From Lachnospiraceae bacterium (GTDB taxonomy: Bacteria > Bacillota_A > Clostridia > Lachnospirales > Lachnospiraceae), in the NCBI GenBank assembly GCA_017391465.1, contig JAFOYH010000028.1, positions 1 through 27,161 of the forward strand: 27,161 nucleotides of DNA. Reading direction: 5' to 3'. The notes below the pieces were generated by a model, which was not told where the DNA came from, searched no databases, and saw nothing but the letters and a program-made list of their open reading frames with translations. Position 1 is the first letter of the stretch; each line of letters begins with the position of its first letter. The translations under genes and the position numbers were made by a program. Shown piece by piece: positions 1 to 7,818 of the stretch.

Positions 1-53
1 ACTCAAAATCTGTTGGTGGCAACACCGTATGGGTTCAAGTCCCATTGCCGGCA
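1..53 (+). tRNA. tRNA-Leu (anticodon CAA), 3' part
   Basis: Only the 3' half is in the window. Position 1 is the last base of the 5' anticodon stem. The anticodon loop is 2-8 with CAA at 4-6, which reads UUG leucine codons. The 3' anticodon stem is 9-13. A long class II variable arm follows, with a perfect 4-bp stem (15-18 with 23-26) and a GCAA loop. The T arm is 29-45 with the TTCAAGT loop, the 3' acceptor strand is 46-52 and the discriminator A is 53. CCA is not encoded, so it must be added by CCA-adding enzyme. The long variable arm plus the CAA anticodon make leucine the natural reading. The D arm and acceptor 5' strand lie outside the window. Confidence 0.88.
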
Positions 54-54
54 T

Positions 55-90
55 AAAGCTCCTTGAGAAATCAAGGGGCTTTTTCTTTTT
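55..90 (+). terminator. Intrinsic terminator of the tRNA-Leu transcript
   Basis: A 10-bp stem (57-66 with 71-80, one G-T pair) closes a GAAA tetraloop and is followed by a T-rich run TTTTCTTTTT at 81-90. Bases 55-56 can extend the stem into the T run. It starts two bases after the tRNA 3' end. Confidence 0.92.
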
Positions 91-109
91 AGTACAATCC
101 TCCTTTTCA

Positions 110-138
110 TTGAAACGTCATACATATCGTGTTATAAT
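110..138 (+). promoter_or_regulatory. Sigma-A promoter of the EFR1 gene
   Basis: TTGAAA at 110-115 and a perfect TATAAT at 133-138, spaced by 17 bp. It lies between the tRNA terminator and the next gene; predicted start of transcription is near 145. Confidence 0.85.
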
Positions 139-174
139 GCTTTCATATATTTTTTTAAGGGAGGAATTTTAATT

Positions 175-996
175 ATGGTTGACAGGATTGTCGGTATGTA
201 TTTTAGTCCGACAGGTACGACTGAAAAGATTGTTCAGGAACTTGTGGAAATATTGGCAATGCATTTGAAATGTGATAAGGATTATGTGGATTTCACATTA
301 CCTAAAGTACGTGAGAGCGTACAGACATTTAAAGAAGGCGATTTGGTTGTATTTGGTGTTCCTGTGTATGCAGGAAGAGTTCCAAATTTAATGTTAAAGT
401 ACATACATACGGTTCAGGGATGTGGAGCAATGGCTATTCCGATCGTTCTTTTCGGTAATCGTAATTATGATGATGCCCTGGCTGAACTTCAGGCGTTATT
501 GGTAGAAGATGGTTTTATTCCGGTTGCAGCAGCAGCCTTTGTAGGTGAGCATTCTTTTTCGGAGATTCTTGGTGCAGGCCGTCCGGATAATGCAGATATG
601 GAGGTTGTTGAAGCCTTTGCAGAAGATATTTATAATAAATTAACATCGGATTATAGACCAATCAAAGGAGAGTTACTTCAAGTTGGTGGAGAGTATCCAT
701 CCAAGGGATATTATCAGCCAAGAGATCGTAAAGGAACATTTATTGATATTCGTAAAGTAAAACCAAAAACTTCGGATTCATGTATTGATTGTAAGTTGTG
801 TGCAAATACATGTCCGATGGGTGCTATTGATTTTGATAATGTTCGTGAGGTGACAGGAATTTGCATTAAATGCGGTTCATGCAGCAAAAAGTGTCCAATG
901 GGTGCGAAATATTATGATGATGAAGGATATCTCTATCATCAGCATGAATTGGAAGATGAGTATACACGCAGAGCAGAACCTTCACTTTTTGTATAA
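175..996 (+). CDS. EFR1-family flavodoxin/ferredoxin fusion protein
   Basis: A 273-residue soluble redox protein. The N-terminal part is a flavodoxin-like FMN domain: the phosphate-binding loop SPTGTTEK is at residues 11-18, followed by a second flavodoxin-type segment with FGVPVYAGRVP near 60-70. The C-terminal part carries two CxxCxxCxxxCP motifs, Cys203/206/209/213 and Cys230/233/236/240, which should hold two [4Fe-4S] clusters as in bacterial ferredoxins. This order is that of the EFR1 family common in anaerobic Firmicutes; the expected role is cytoplasmic electron transfer between ferredoxin-type and flavin carriers. The partner enzyme is not known. The ATG at 175 follows GGGAGGAA at 159-166. 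The gene is alone, with its own promoter; I see no clear terminator after it. Domain assignment is firm; the physiological partner is open. Confidence 0.88.
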   Translation: MVDRIVGMYFSPTGTTEKIVQELVEILAMHLKCDKDYVDFTLPKVRESVQTFKEGDLVVFGVPVYAGRVPNLMLKYIHTVQGCGAMAIPIVLFGNRNYDDALAELQALLVEDGFIPVAAAAFVGEHSFSEILGAGRPDNADMEVVEAFAEDIYNKLTSDYRPIKGELLQVGGEYPSKGYYQPRDRKGTFIDIRKVKPKTSDSCIDCKLCANTCPMGAIDFDNVREVTGICIKCGSCSKKCPMGAKYYDDEGYLYHQHELEDEYTRRAEPSLFV

Positions 997-1044
997 AGAA
1001 CTTTATCTTTATACATTAAATTTTATGTGAACGTTCTTAAAAAA

Positions 1045-1085
1045 AACTTAAGTTACTTGATATTGGTTTTTTGAGGTGTTATAAT
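1045..1085 (+). promoter_or_regulatory. Sigma-A promoter of the PAP2 gene, with adjacent palindrome
   Basis: TTGATA at 1057-1062 and TATAAT at 1080-1085 with a 17-bp spacer. A perfect 10-bp palindrome AACTTAAGTT at 1045-1054 ends two bases before the -35 element and could be an operator; that role is a guess. Confidence 0.82.
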
Positions 1086-1139
1086 CTCGTAAAGTAAAAT
1101 AAAATATATTAACGGTTATTTTAAGAAGGTGTAGCATAG

Positions 1140-1817
1140 ATGATAAACAATTTTATCAGGAAGCATGGACTGAAACTAATTGTTCCTATATATTCAATAA
1201 TCTATTTGATTGTTTTTTTTCTGTTGGAAGACCGTAAAATTTATGGGATGAATATTATTCGTTCAAGCGTCGACAATTCGATACCATTTTGTGAGTATTT
1301 TATTATTCCATATATATTATGGTTTTTCTTTATTGGATTTACCGTGTTATGGTTTATGTTTTATAATAAGAACGAAAAAGAGTATTTGCAATTGATTGTA
1401 AGTCTGATGATCGGGATGACTGTTTTTTTATTTGTATCGTGGATTTATCCGAATGGTCATTATCTAAGACCAGTAGTTTTCCCAAGAGATAATGTATTTA
1501 CGGATATGGTTCGACTGCTTTATAAGACAGATACGTCGACAAATATTCTTCCGAGTATTCATGTGTACAATTCTGTTGCAGCCTGTGTTGCTGTTGCGCG
1601 TTGTCGTGCATTACAAAATAGGTCAATGGTTATTGCAGGTACATCGTTATTGACTATATGTATTATATTGGCGACTGTTTTTTTGAAGCAGCATTCAGTG
1701 GTTGATGTGGTTTTGGCCTTTGCATTAAATTTTGTCGTGTATTTAGTTGTATATTATGTGGATGATCACAGGGGTTTTTTAAAACGAAGAGTGGCCATGC
1801 GTTCGGGTATTATATAA
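1140..1817 (+). CDS. PAP2-family membrane phosphatase/phosphotransferase
   Basis: A 225-residue protein with about six hydrophobic segments (near residues 11-30, 52-74, 84-103, 141-157, 163-181, 187-206). PAP2 catalytic signatures are visible: PSIH at 138-141 replaces the usual PSGH but keeps the histidine, and KQHSVVD at 183-189 supplies the second histidine (185) and aspartate (189). A possible motif 1 is the HYLRPVVFPRD stretch near 107-117. The family removes or transfers phosphate on lipid substrates such as phosphatidic acid or undecaprenyl diphosphate at the membrane; the PSIHV variant resembles the Aur1/IPC-synthase-like branch more than classical PgpB, so a phosphotransferase role is possible. 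The ATG at 1140 follows AAGAAGGTG near 1123-1131. It is a single-gene unit with its own promoter and terminator, upstream of an envelope acylation pair. Confidence 0.8.
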   Translation: MINNFIRKHGLKLIVPIYSIIYLIVFFLLEDRKIYGMNIIRSSVDNSIPFCEYFIIPYILWFFFIGFTVLWFMFYNKNEKEYLQLIVSLMIGMTVFLFVSWIYPNGHYLRPVVFPRDNVFTDMVRLLYKTDTSTNILPSIHVYNSVAACVAVARCRALQNRSMVIAGTSLLTICIILATVFLKQHSVVDVVLAFALNFVVYLVVYYVDDHRGFLKRRVAMRSGII

Positions 1818-1825
1818 TGATAGAT

Positions 1826-1868
1826 AAGCAATATTTTCTTTTGTATTCAAAGAGAATATTGCTTTTTT
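1826..1868 (+). terminator. Intrinsic terminator after the PAP2 gene
   Basis: A 16-bp stem (1826-1841 with 1849-1864, one G-T pair) closes a 7-base loop and runs into TTTTTT at 1863-1868. It starts 9 bases after the PAP2 stop codon. Confidence 0.92.
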
Positions 1869-1973
1869 ATGATTAAAAACAAACGTTGATTTGAATCAAA
1901 TATTTCGTAAATATTACATAAAAAGAATAATATTACAAAAATATTAATTTGATTTGTTTTTGGAGAATTGCAC

Positions 1974-2002
1974 TTGAATAATGAAATTAATCATATTAGA
2001 AT
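1974..2002 (+). promoter_or_regulatory. Predicted sigma-A promoter of the MBOAT/DHHW operon
   Basis: TTGAAT at 1974-1979 and TAGAAT at 1997-2002 with a 17-bp spacer; one or two mismatches per box. Transcription would begin near 2009, at the base of the hairpin described next. Confidence 0.6.
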
Positions 2003-2006
2003 AAAT

Positions 2007-2029
2007 AAGCCGGACGACACGTTCGGCTT
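2007..2029 (+). other. Hairpin at the predicted 5' end of the MBOAT/DHHW mRNA
   Basis: A 10-bp stem, AAGCCGGACG (2007-2016) with CGTTCGGCTT (2020-2029), one G-T pair, closed by the triloop ACA. It stands out as the only GC-rich element in an AT-rich gap. If the promoter just upstream is right, nearly all of the hairpin sits at +1 of the transcript, where it could protect the 5' end. The run after it (TCATTC) is too poor in T for a strong terminator, though weak attenuation is possible. Confidence 0.6.
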
Positions 2030-2103
2030 TCATTCGACATAATTTTGAAATAATTTTGTCTTTATTAATAGATTGATGTGTGTGTTTAGGTGGAGGGAGT
2101 ATT

Positions 2104-3540
2104 TTGGTTTTTTCAAGTTTGTTATTTGTTTTCTTGTTTTTTGCAATGACAATGGCAGTTTACTGCTATGTTGGCACGATTGAGTTAAAGAATCGTGTTT
2201 TATTAATATCTTCATTAATATTTTATTCGTGGGGCGGGCCGAAGTATTTAATATTATTAATACTTATGGCATTTATCAGTTGGTTTACCGCCATACAGAT
2301 TGAAAAATTCAGCCAAAAACCATTTATGAAACGTTTGGCATTAATTTTAGGTGTTGGTATACAGCTTGGCTTTATTGGCTATTTTAAATATACGATGTTT
2401 ATTCTTGAAAATATCAAGAACATTACAGGATTCCCTGAAGTTATTCCGGAAATTGTATTGCCTATTGGTATTTCCTTCTATACATTTCAGCTGATTTCTT
2501 ATGTGGTAGATGTTTACCGCGGGGATGTGGCTGCCCAGAAGAAATATACATTAGTATTGTTATATTGCAGCCTTTTTCATCAGTGTATTGCCGGTCCGAT
2601 TGTTCGATATATTGATGTGGAAAGAGAAATTGAACATCGAAGACCTAAAATTCCAGAGATTGGTCGAGGGATTAATCGTTTTACCATTGGACTTTTTAAG
2701 AAAGCTGTTTTAGCAAATTCATGTGCACAGATAGCTGATACATTATTACCAGAAGGTATTATGCATTTTAATTCAGTTCCTGCATTGGGTCTGTGGTTAG
2801 GTGCATTTATGTATATGCTTCAGATTTATCTGGATTTCTCAGCATATTCGGATATGGCCATCGGTATGGGACTTATGGTTGGTTTTCATTATAAAGAAAA
2901 TTTCAATTATCCATATATTTCAGATTCCGTTACAGAATTCTGGCGTCGCTGGCATATCTCTTTGAGTTCATTCTTTAGAGATTATGTATACATACCTTTA
3001 GGTGGAAACCGTAAAGGCGAAAAACGTACAATCATAAATCTTTTTATTGTATGGGCTTTAACAGGTTTATGGCATGGTGCAAGTTGGAACTTTGTGTTCT
3101 GGGGATTATATTATTTTGTTTTTCTTATTTTAGAGAAATATATCTTAAAAGATAAAATTGCTGGACTTCCAAAGGCTGCAAAACATATTTATGCCATGGC
3201 AGTTGTTTACTTTGGATGGATTATTTTCAAGTTTACAGACATTGGTATGCTTGGAAAAATGTTAAAAGGTATGATTGGGTTGAATGGAAATGGGTTCATT
3301 AATCTTGAAGTTTCCATGACATTTACAAATAATATTTTCTTTATTATTGCAGCTGTTATTTCGTGTACACCGTTACTTAAAAATGGATATAAGTGGTTCA
3401 GTCGTAAATGCAAAACAAATTTTGTGTTCAAATATATTCGTCGTGCGATTGAGATTGCCGGACCGGTTGTTCTTTTGTTTATTTGTACAATGGCACTTGT
3501 CGGTAACAGTTATAACCCATTTTTGTATTTCCAGTTTTAA
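2104..3540 (+). CDS. MBOAT-family O-acyltransferase (AlgI/DltB-like)
   Basis: A polytopic membrane enzyme of 478 residues with many hydrophobic segments. MBOAT signatures are clear: RRWHISLSSFFRDYVYIPLG near 281-300 and LTGLWHGASWNFVFWG, with the invariant active-site histidine at 324. In this family the protein passes an acyl group, usually acetyl, across the membrane to a partner that modifies an extracellular polymer (AlgI for alginate, PatA for peptidoglycan, DltB for teichoic acid). The start is taken as TTG at 2104, because GGTGGAGGG at 2089-2097 sits 6 bases upstream and the resulting N-terminus, (M)VFSSLLFVF, matches AlgI homologues; a GTG at 2080 would place the ribosome site inside the gene. 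It is 18 bases upstream of the DHHW gene and cotranscribed with it. The acceptor polymer cannot be told from the sequence. Confidence 0.9.
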   Translation: MVFSSLLFVFLFFAMTMAVYCYVGTIELKNRVLLISSLIFYSWGGPKYLILLILMAFISWFTAIQIEKFSQKPFMKRLALILGVGIQLGFIGYFKYTMFILENIKNITGFPEVIPEIVLPIGISFYTFQLISYVVDVYRGDVAAQKKYTLVLLYCSLFHQCIAGPIVRYIDVEREIEHRRPKIPEIGRGINRFTIGLFKKAVLANSCAQIADTLLPEGIMHFNSVPALGLWLGAFMYMLQIYLDFSAYSDMAIGMGLMVGFHYKENFNYPYISDSVTEFWRRWHISLSSFFRDYVYIPLGGNRKGEKRTIINLFIVWALTGLWHGASWNFVFWGLYYFVFLILEKYILKDKIAGLPKAAKHIYAMAVVYFGWIIFKFTDIGMLGKMLKGMIGLNGNGFINLEVSMTFTNNIFFIIAAVISCTPLLKNGYKWFSRKCKTNFVFKYIRRAIEIAGPVVLLFICTMALVGNSYNPFLYFQF

Positions 3541-3558
3541 AAGAAAAGGATTAAAGAT

Positions 3559-5067
3559 ATGGAAGAAAAACGTAGACGCCGCAGATCGGATGCGGTTGAT
3601 CATGAACCAGAGAGAAAAAAAAGAAGACCAAGACCTGAAAACTCCGAAGAAAGAGTGCAAAGGCCAAAAAAGAAAAAGTCTTCATCTGGTAAAAGAAGAA
3701 AACCTAAAAAAGATTATAAATATACCAAATATAAGATTTATGCTTTCGCAATTAGTTTAATGCTCTTTGCCGTTGTAGCTTTGATTATTCCTCTTCGTCC
3801 AAAAGAGTCTGCAACTGAAAAACGTACTTTGACAAAATTTCCAGGTTTTTCAATTGAGAGTTTTTTGAACGGTGATTTTTTAAATGGTGTCAGTACATGG
3901 TATGCAGATACATTTCCATTCCGTGAACAGTTATTGGCTGGAAACACAAAGTATCGTACATTATATGGTATTCAAAACAACCAGATTGTTGGTTCGATGC
4001 ATGTAGCAGATAATGTACCTGCAGAGCGCCTTACATTGACAAGTATTTTACTTCCATTAACACAGGATCAGTTGGAAAACTTCCAGGCGCGTATCCGTGA
4101 TGAAATTGCAACACAGGAGGCGGCCAATGCAGCCAATGGTGGTGTGAAACGCCGTAAGATCACACAGGCTCCGGAGCAGGTTGGAACAGTATATGTAGCA
4201 GATGATACAGCATTTAGTTTATATGGTTTTTCGCAAACACCTGCGAATGAATATATTGATGCAATTAGCGCATTGGCGAATCGTGTAAGTGATGAAGTGA
4301 CAATCTATGATATTGTTGTACCGATCAGTTCAGGTATATATCTGGATGAAAAATTACAAGAAGAATTGAATTGCAGTGATCAGAAAGAAGCTATCCAGTA
4401 TATTTATGATAATATGGATGCTAAAGTTCAGACGATTGATGCGTTTTCTGTTTTGAAGAGTCATTCGGATCAGTATCTTTATTTCCGAACAGACCATCAC
4501 TGGACGGCTTTAGGCGCATACTATACATATGCTCAGCTGATGCGTGAGATGGGTAAAACACCGACATCTCTTGCGGAATACGAGACGATGGTTTTTGATG
4601 ATTTTATAGGAACATTATATTCTGCAAGTAATCAGGCCCCTTCCTTGGCAGCTAATCCGGATACGATCACAGCATATATTCCGCTTGCAACCAATGAAAT
4701 GGTATTTACAGATGTTGACGGCCAAGAGACGGAATATAAAGTTATCTATGATGTTTCCGGATGGAATGTGGGCGCGAAATACAATTGTTTTATTGGTGGA
4801 GACCAGCCTTTCAGTGTGATTGATAATCCGAACATCAGTGATGGCAGTGCATGCGTTGTTATCAAGGAATCTTTTGGTAACTGTTTTGTTCCATTCCTTG
4901 TTGATCATTATGATAAGGTTTATGTGGTGGATTATCGTTATTATCCACAGGGACTATCAGGCCTTATTCGTGAAAAAGGCATTCAGGATGTTATTTTCCT
5001 GAATAATATCTCTGCAGCAACAACATCTTCACTGGTTCAGCACATTACAGAAATTGTAAATTACTAA
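3559..5067 (+). CDS. DHHW-family protein (AlgJ/AlgX-like, SGNH-type fold), partner of the MBOAT
   Basis: A 502-residue single-pass membrane protein. Residues 1-59 are an extremely basic cytoplasmic tail with 27 Lys or Arg; residues 61-79 form one membrane helix; the rest is extracellular. The family motif DHHW is at 312-315 in the context FRTDHHWTALGAYY, and a serine-containing block KESFGN is at 436-441, matching the region that supplies the nucleophile in SGNH-like AlgJ/AlgX enzymes. Such proteins accept the acetyl group exported by the MBOAT and place it on an exopolysaccharide or wall polymer. The ATG at 3559 follows AAAAGGA at 3544-3550. It closes a two-gene operon ended by a strong terminator. 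Family assignment is firm; substrate and transferase activity are inferred from the pairing. Confidence 0.86.
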   Translation: MEEKRRRRRSDAVDHEPERKKRRPRPENSEERVQRPKKKKSSSGKRRKPKKDYKYTKYKIYAFAISLMLFAVVALIIPLRPKESATEKRTLTKFPGFSIESFLNGDFLNGVSTWYADTFPFREQLLAGNTKYRTLYGIQNNQIVGSMHVADNVPAERLTLTSILLPLTQDQLENFQARIRDEIATQEAANAANGGVKRRKITQAPEQVGTVYVADDTAFSLYGFSQTPANEYIDAISALANRVSDEVTIYDIVVPISSGIYLDEKLQEELNCSDQKEAIQYIYDNMDAKVQTIDAFSVLKSHSDQYLYFRTDHHWTALGAYYTYAQLMREMGKTPTSLAEYETMVFDDFIGTLYSASNQAPSLAANPDTITAYIPLATNEMVFTDVDGQETEYKVIYDVSGWNVGAKYNCFIGGDQPFSVIDNPNISDGSACVVIKESFGNCFVPFLVDHYDKVYVVDYRYYPQGLSGLIREKGIQDVIFLNNISAATTSSLVQHITEIVNY

Positions 5068-5074
5068 TTTATAT

Positions 5075-5119
5075 AAAAAGATATCGAAGAAAGTAGTTCG
5101 ATATCTTTTTTATTTTTGT
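5075..5119 (+). terminator. Intrinsic terminator of the MBOAT/DHHW operon
   Basis: A 14-bp perfect stem (5075-5088 with 5097-5110), 8-base loop, then TTTTTTATTTTTG. It begins 7 bases after the DHHW stop codon. Confidence 0.92.
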
Positions 5120-5134
5120 AAATAAGTATATAAT
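5106..5134 (+). promoter_or_regulatory. Weak candidate promoter for polA
   Basis: A perfect TATAAT at 5129-5134, but only TTTTTT at 5106-5111 at the right distance (17 bp), inside the T run of the preceding terminator. No extended -10 TG is present. The -10 is convincing, the -35 is not. Confidence 0.45.
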
Positions 5135-5176
5135 AAAAAGAAATATTCGAAATTCGTATGGAAGGTTGAGACATAG

Positions 5177-7792
5177 ATGAGTAAAAAGATTGTATTAATC
5201 GATGGACATAGTATTTTAAATCGTGCATTTTATGGTGTACCTATACTGACCAATTCTGAAGGCCTGCACACAAACGGAATTTATGGCTTTTTAAATATTA
5301 TGTATAAAGTATTGGATGAGGAAAAAGCAGATGGTGTTATGGTATCTTTTGATTTAAAGGCTCCTACCTTTCGTCATAAAATGTATGATGATTATAAAGG
5401 AACACGCAAACCAATGCCCAGGGAATTACATGAACAGGTTCCTGTATTAAAAGAAGTTCTTGTATCCATGGGCATTCCGATAATTACAAAAGAAGGCTAT
5501 GAGGCGGATGATATTTTGGGAACACTGGGGCGTTTATGTGAAGAAAAAGGCTATGATGTCACGATTGTTTCCGGTGACCGTGATTTACTTCAGTTAGCTA
5601 CGCATAAAGTGAAAATTAGTATTCCAAAGACAAAAGCAGGTGGCACTCAGGTTGAGAACTATTATGCAGACGATGTTTTGAAAGTTTATGAAGTAACGCC
5701 GACACAGTTTATTGATCTTAAAGCACTCATGGGTGATGCATCGGATAATATTCCTGGTGTTCCAGGAATTGGCGAAAAAACAGCTACAAAAATCATTACA
5801 TCCTATGGAAGTATTGAGAATGCTTATGCACATGTAGATGATATTAAGCCGACCCGAGCTGCGAATAATCTGCGTGAACACTATGATCTTGCTGTTATGA
5901 GTAAAAAACTGGCAACAATCGATGTTTATGCACCTGTTCAAATTCCGGAATCATTGAATCTGGATTATATGTACTCGGAAGATGCTTATCAAATGCTTAA
6001 ACGTTTGGAATTTAAAAATATTTTAACACGTTTTCGGAGAGAGGATATGGCTGTTCCGGTTCTTTCGTCGGCTATAGAAATCGAAGACAGCATGAATCAG
6101 ACTCAAAAAATCTTTGAAGCACTCGGTAAAAAAATTGTTGGTGTATATCCTGTTTGTGAACAGAATGTATATGGTCTTATTTTAGCTTATGATGAAGAAT
6201 GTTATTGGATGCCTGTGGATTCAAATGAAAAATTAAGAGATATGGCAGGATTGTTTGTTGGTTTTTCTAATCTTGCAACGATGAATTTAAAAGAGAATTT
6301 ACACATTTTACCGATAAATGAGTCGAAAGATATACTTGATGTATCGTTGATGGCATATCTTTTAAATCCGTTAAAAGATTCCTATAATTATGATGATATC
6401 GCCAGAGATTATCTGGGCATTACTTTGCCATCACGGTCGGATCTTTATGGGAAGAAATCTTTATCAGAGATTTTAAATGATGACCATGAAAAAGCGATGA
6501 CCTGGATGGGGTATTATGCCTCACTTCCATTAAAGGCAGCACCTGTTTTAAAAGAGTTGCTGGAAAAAGAAAAAATGTGGTCATTATATCAAGATATCGA
6601 GTTACCATTAAGTTTTTCGCTTTATCGAATGGAAGTTACGGGTGTTCAGGTTGAACGTGATGCTTTAAAACGATATGGCGATCAATTGATTGGACGAATT
6701 CATGAATTAGAAAATGAAATTTATGCTCTGGCAGGTGAAACCTTTAATATTTTGTCCCCTAAACAGCTTGGAGTCATTTTGTTTGAAAAACTTCATTTGC
6801 CTTATGGCAAAAAAACAAAAACAGGTTATTCAACATCTGCTTCTGTTTTGGAAAAATTACAGGATGAGGAGCCGATTGTTCGTCTTGTACTGGAATACCG
6901 TCAATTAACGAAATTAAAATCAACCTATGCCGACGGATTGACGAACTATATTTCTGAAGATGGTCGAATCCATGGTAAGTTTAATCAGACGATTACAGCT
7001 ACAGGTCGAATCAGTAGTACAGAACCAAACTTACAGAATATTCCAGTGCGAATGGAATTGGGTCGTCAGATTCGAAAGGTTTTTGTGCCAAAAGAAGGGT
7101 GCGTTTTTGTTGATGCAGATTATTCACAGATTGAATTACGTGTGCTTGCGCATATGTCAGGGGATGCAAATCTGATCGAAGCATACAAACAGGCAGAAGA
7201 TATTCATCGAATGACTGCTTCTCAGGTATTCCATACACCTCTTGAAGCAGTTACAAGTGAGCAGAGAAGTAATGCAAAAGCTGTAAATTTTGGTATTATT
7301 TATGGCATTAGTTCCTTTGGTTTAAGTCAAGGCTTAAGTATTACACGTAAAGAAGCGGAAGTTTATATTAAAAAATATTTTGCTGCTTATCCAAAGATTA
7401 AAGATTTCCTGGATGGACTTGTTGAAGATGGAAAAAGAACAGGAAGTGTTTATACATTGTTTTGCCGCAAACGTCCGATTCCAGAATTGTCTTCAAGTAA
7501 TTTTATGCAGCGTTCCTTTGGAGAGCGTGTCGCAATGAATTCTCCAATTCAGGGGACTGCTGCAGATATTATTAAGATTGCCATGAATCGTGTAGAACGC
7601 AGATTAGCATCGGAAGGACTTAAAGCAAAGCTGGTTTTACAGATTCACGATGAACTATTGATTGAAGTTCCTAAGGAAGAATTAGATGCAGTTTGTTCAA
7701 TTGTACGTGAAGAGATGAGTTCAGCGGCAGACTTAAAGGTACCTCTAGAGGTTGATGTCAATGTTGGAATGAATTGGTATGAGTCCAAATAA
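5177..7792 (+). CDS. polA: DNA polymerase I
   Basis: An 871-residue family A polymerase, normal length for Firmicutes. The 5' nuclease domain covers about residues 1-290: DGHSILNRAFYG near 9-19, EADDILG at 108-114, VSGDRDLLQL at 130-139, and the helix-hairpin-helix region GDASDNIPGVPGIGEKTA near 185-202. The middle domain (about 305-470) lacks the acidic DxE motif of a working 3'-5' exonuclease, so proofreading is probably lost, as in Bacillus stearothermophilus and Taq enzymes. Polymerase motif A (DADYSQIE) is at 646-653, motif B starts at Arg697 and runs to about 710 (RSNAKAVNFGIIYG), and motif C (QIHDE) is at 822-826. It fills gaps and removes RNA primers during Okazaki fragment maturation and repair. 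The ATG at 5177 is preceded by GAAGG near 5161. The next gene, coaE, starts 26 bases downstream, a common polA neighbour in Firmicutes. Confidence 0.97.
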   Translation: MSKKIVLIDGHSILNRAFYGVPILTNSEGLHTNGIYGFLNIMYKVLDEEKADGVMVSFDLKAPTFRHKMYDDYKGTRKPMPRELHEQVPVLKEVLVSMGIPIITKEGYEADDILGTLGRLCEEKGYDVTIVSGDRDLLQLATHKVKISIPKTKAGGTQVENYYADDVLKVYEVTPTQFIDLKALMGDASDNIPGVPGIGEKTATKIITSYGSIENAYAHVDDIKPTRAANNLREHYDLAVMSKKLATIDVYAPVQIPESLNLDYMYSEDAYQMLKRLEFKNILTRFRREDMAVPVLSSAIEIEDSMNQTQKIFEALGKKIVGVYPVCEQNVYGLILAYDEECYWMPVDSNEKLRDMAGLFVGFSNLATMNLKENLHILPINESKDILDVSLMAYLLNPLKDSYNYDDIARDYLGITLPSRSDLYGKKSLSEILNDDHEKAMTWMGYYASLPLKAAPVLKELLEKEKMWSLYQDIELPLSFSLYRMEVTGVQVERDALKRYGDQLIGRIHELENEIYALAGETFNILSPKQLGVILFEKLHLPYGKKTKTGYSTSASVLEKLQDEEPIVRLVLEYRQLTKLKSTYADGLTNYISEDGRIHGKFNQTITATGRISSTEPNLQNIPVRMELGRQIRKVFVPKEGCVFVDADYSQIELRVLAHMSGDANLIEAYKQAEDIHRMTASQVFHTPLEAVTSEQRSNAKAVNFGIIYGISSFGLSQGLSITRKEAEVYIKKYFAAYPKIKDFLDGLVEDGKRTGSVYTLFCRKRPIPELSSSNFMQRSFGERVAMNSPIQGTAADIIKIAMNRVERRLASEGLKAKLVLQIHDELLIEVPKEELDAVCSIVREEMSSAADLKVPLEVDVNVGMNWYESK

Positions 7793-7818
7793 TTAATGAT
7801 AGAATTGAGGGTTAAAGA

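Larger units (their letters stand above)
1869..2090 (+). other. AT-rich intergenic regulatory region before the acylation operon
   Basis: This is the longest non-coding stretch in the window (the gap from stop to start is 286 bp). It holds two abutting perfect dyads: TTGATT-TG-AATCAA at 1886-1899 and AATATTT-CGT-AAATATT at 1899-1915. An 8-base direct repeat TTGATTTG occurs at 1886-1893 and 1949-1956, and AATATT recurs several times. These lie 60-90 bp upstream of the predicted promoter, a position that suits activator or repressor sites. I see no convincing small ORF; the + strand frames here are short and lack ribosome sites. Confidence 0.5.

Noticed and set aside
1029..1036. GAACGTTC as a LexA-type SOS box
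   Set aside because: LexA boxes in Firmicutes have GAAC and GTTC separated by four bases; here they abut and the next gene is not a repair gene.
2030..2215. Minus-strand reading frame of 61 codons in the gap before the MBOAT gene
   Set aside because: No ribosome site, overlaps the MBOAT start and the predicted promoter region, and low-complexity codon content typical of AT-rich DNA.
3347..3760. 137-codon + strand frame bridging the MBOAT and DHHW genes
   Set aside because: It is out of frame with both clear genes, covers their junction and has no family resemblance; a shadow frame.
5177..7792. Functional 3'-5' proofreading domain in PolA
   Set aside because: The DxE motif is missing; this loss is common in Gram-positive and thermophile PolA and is not a novelty.
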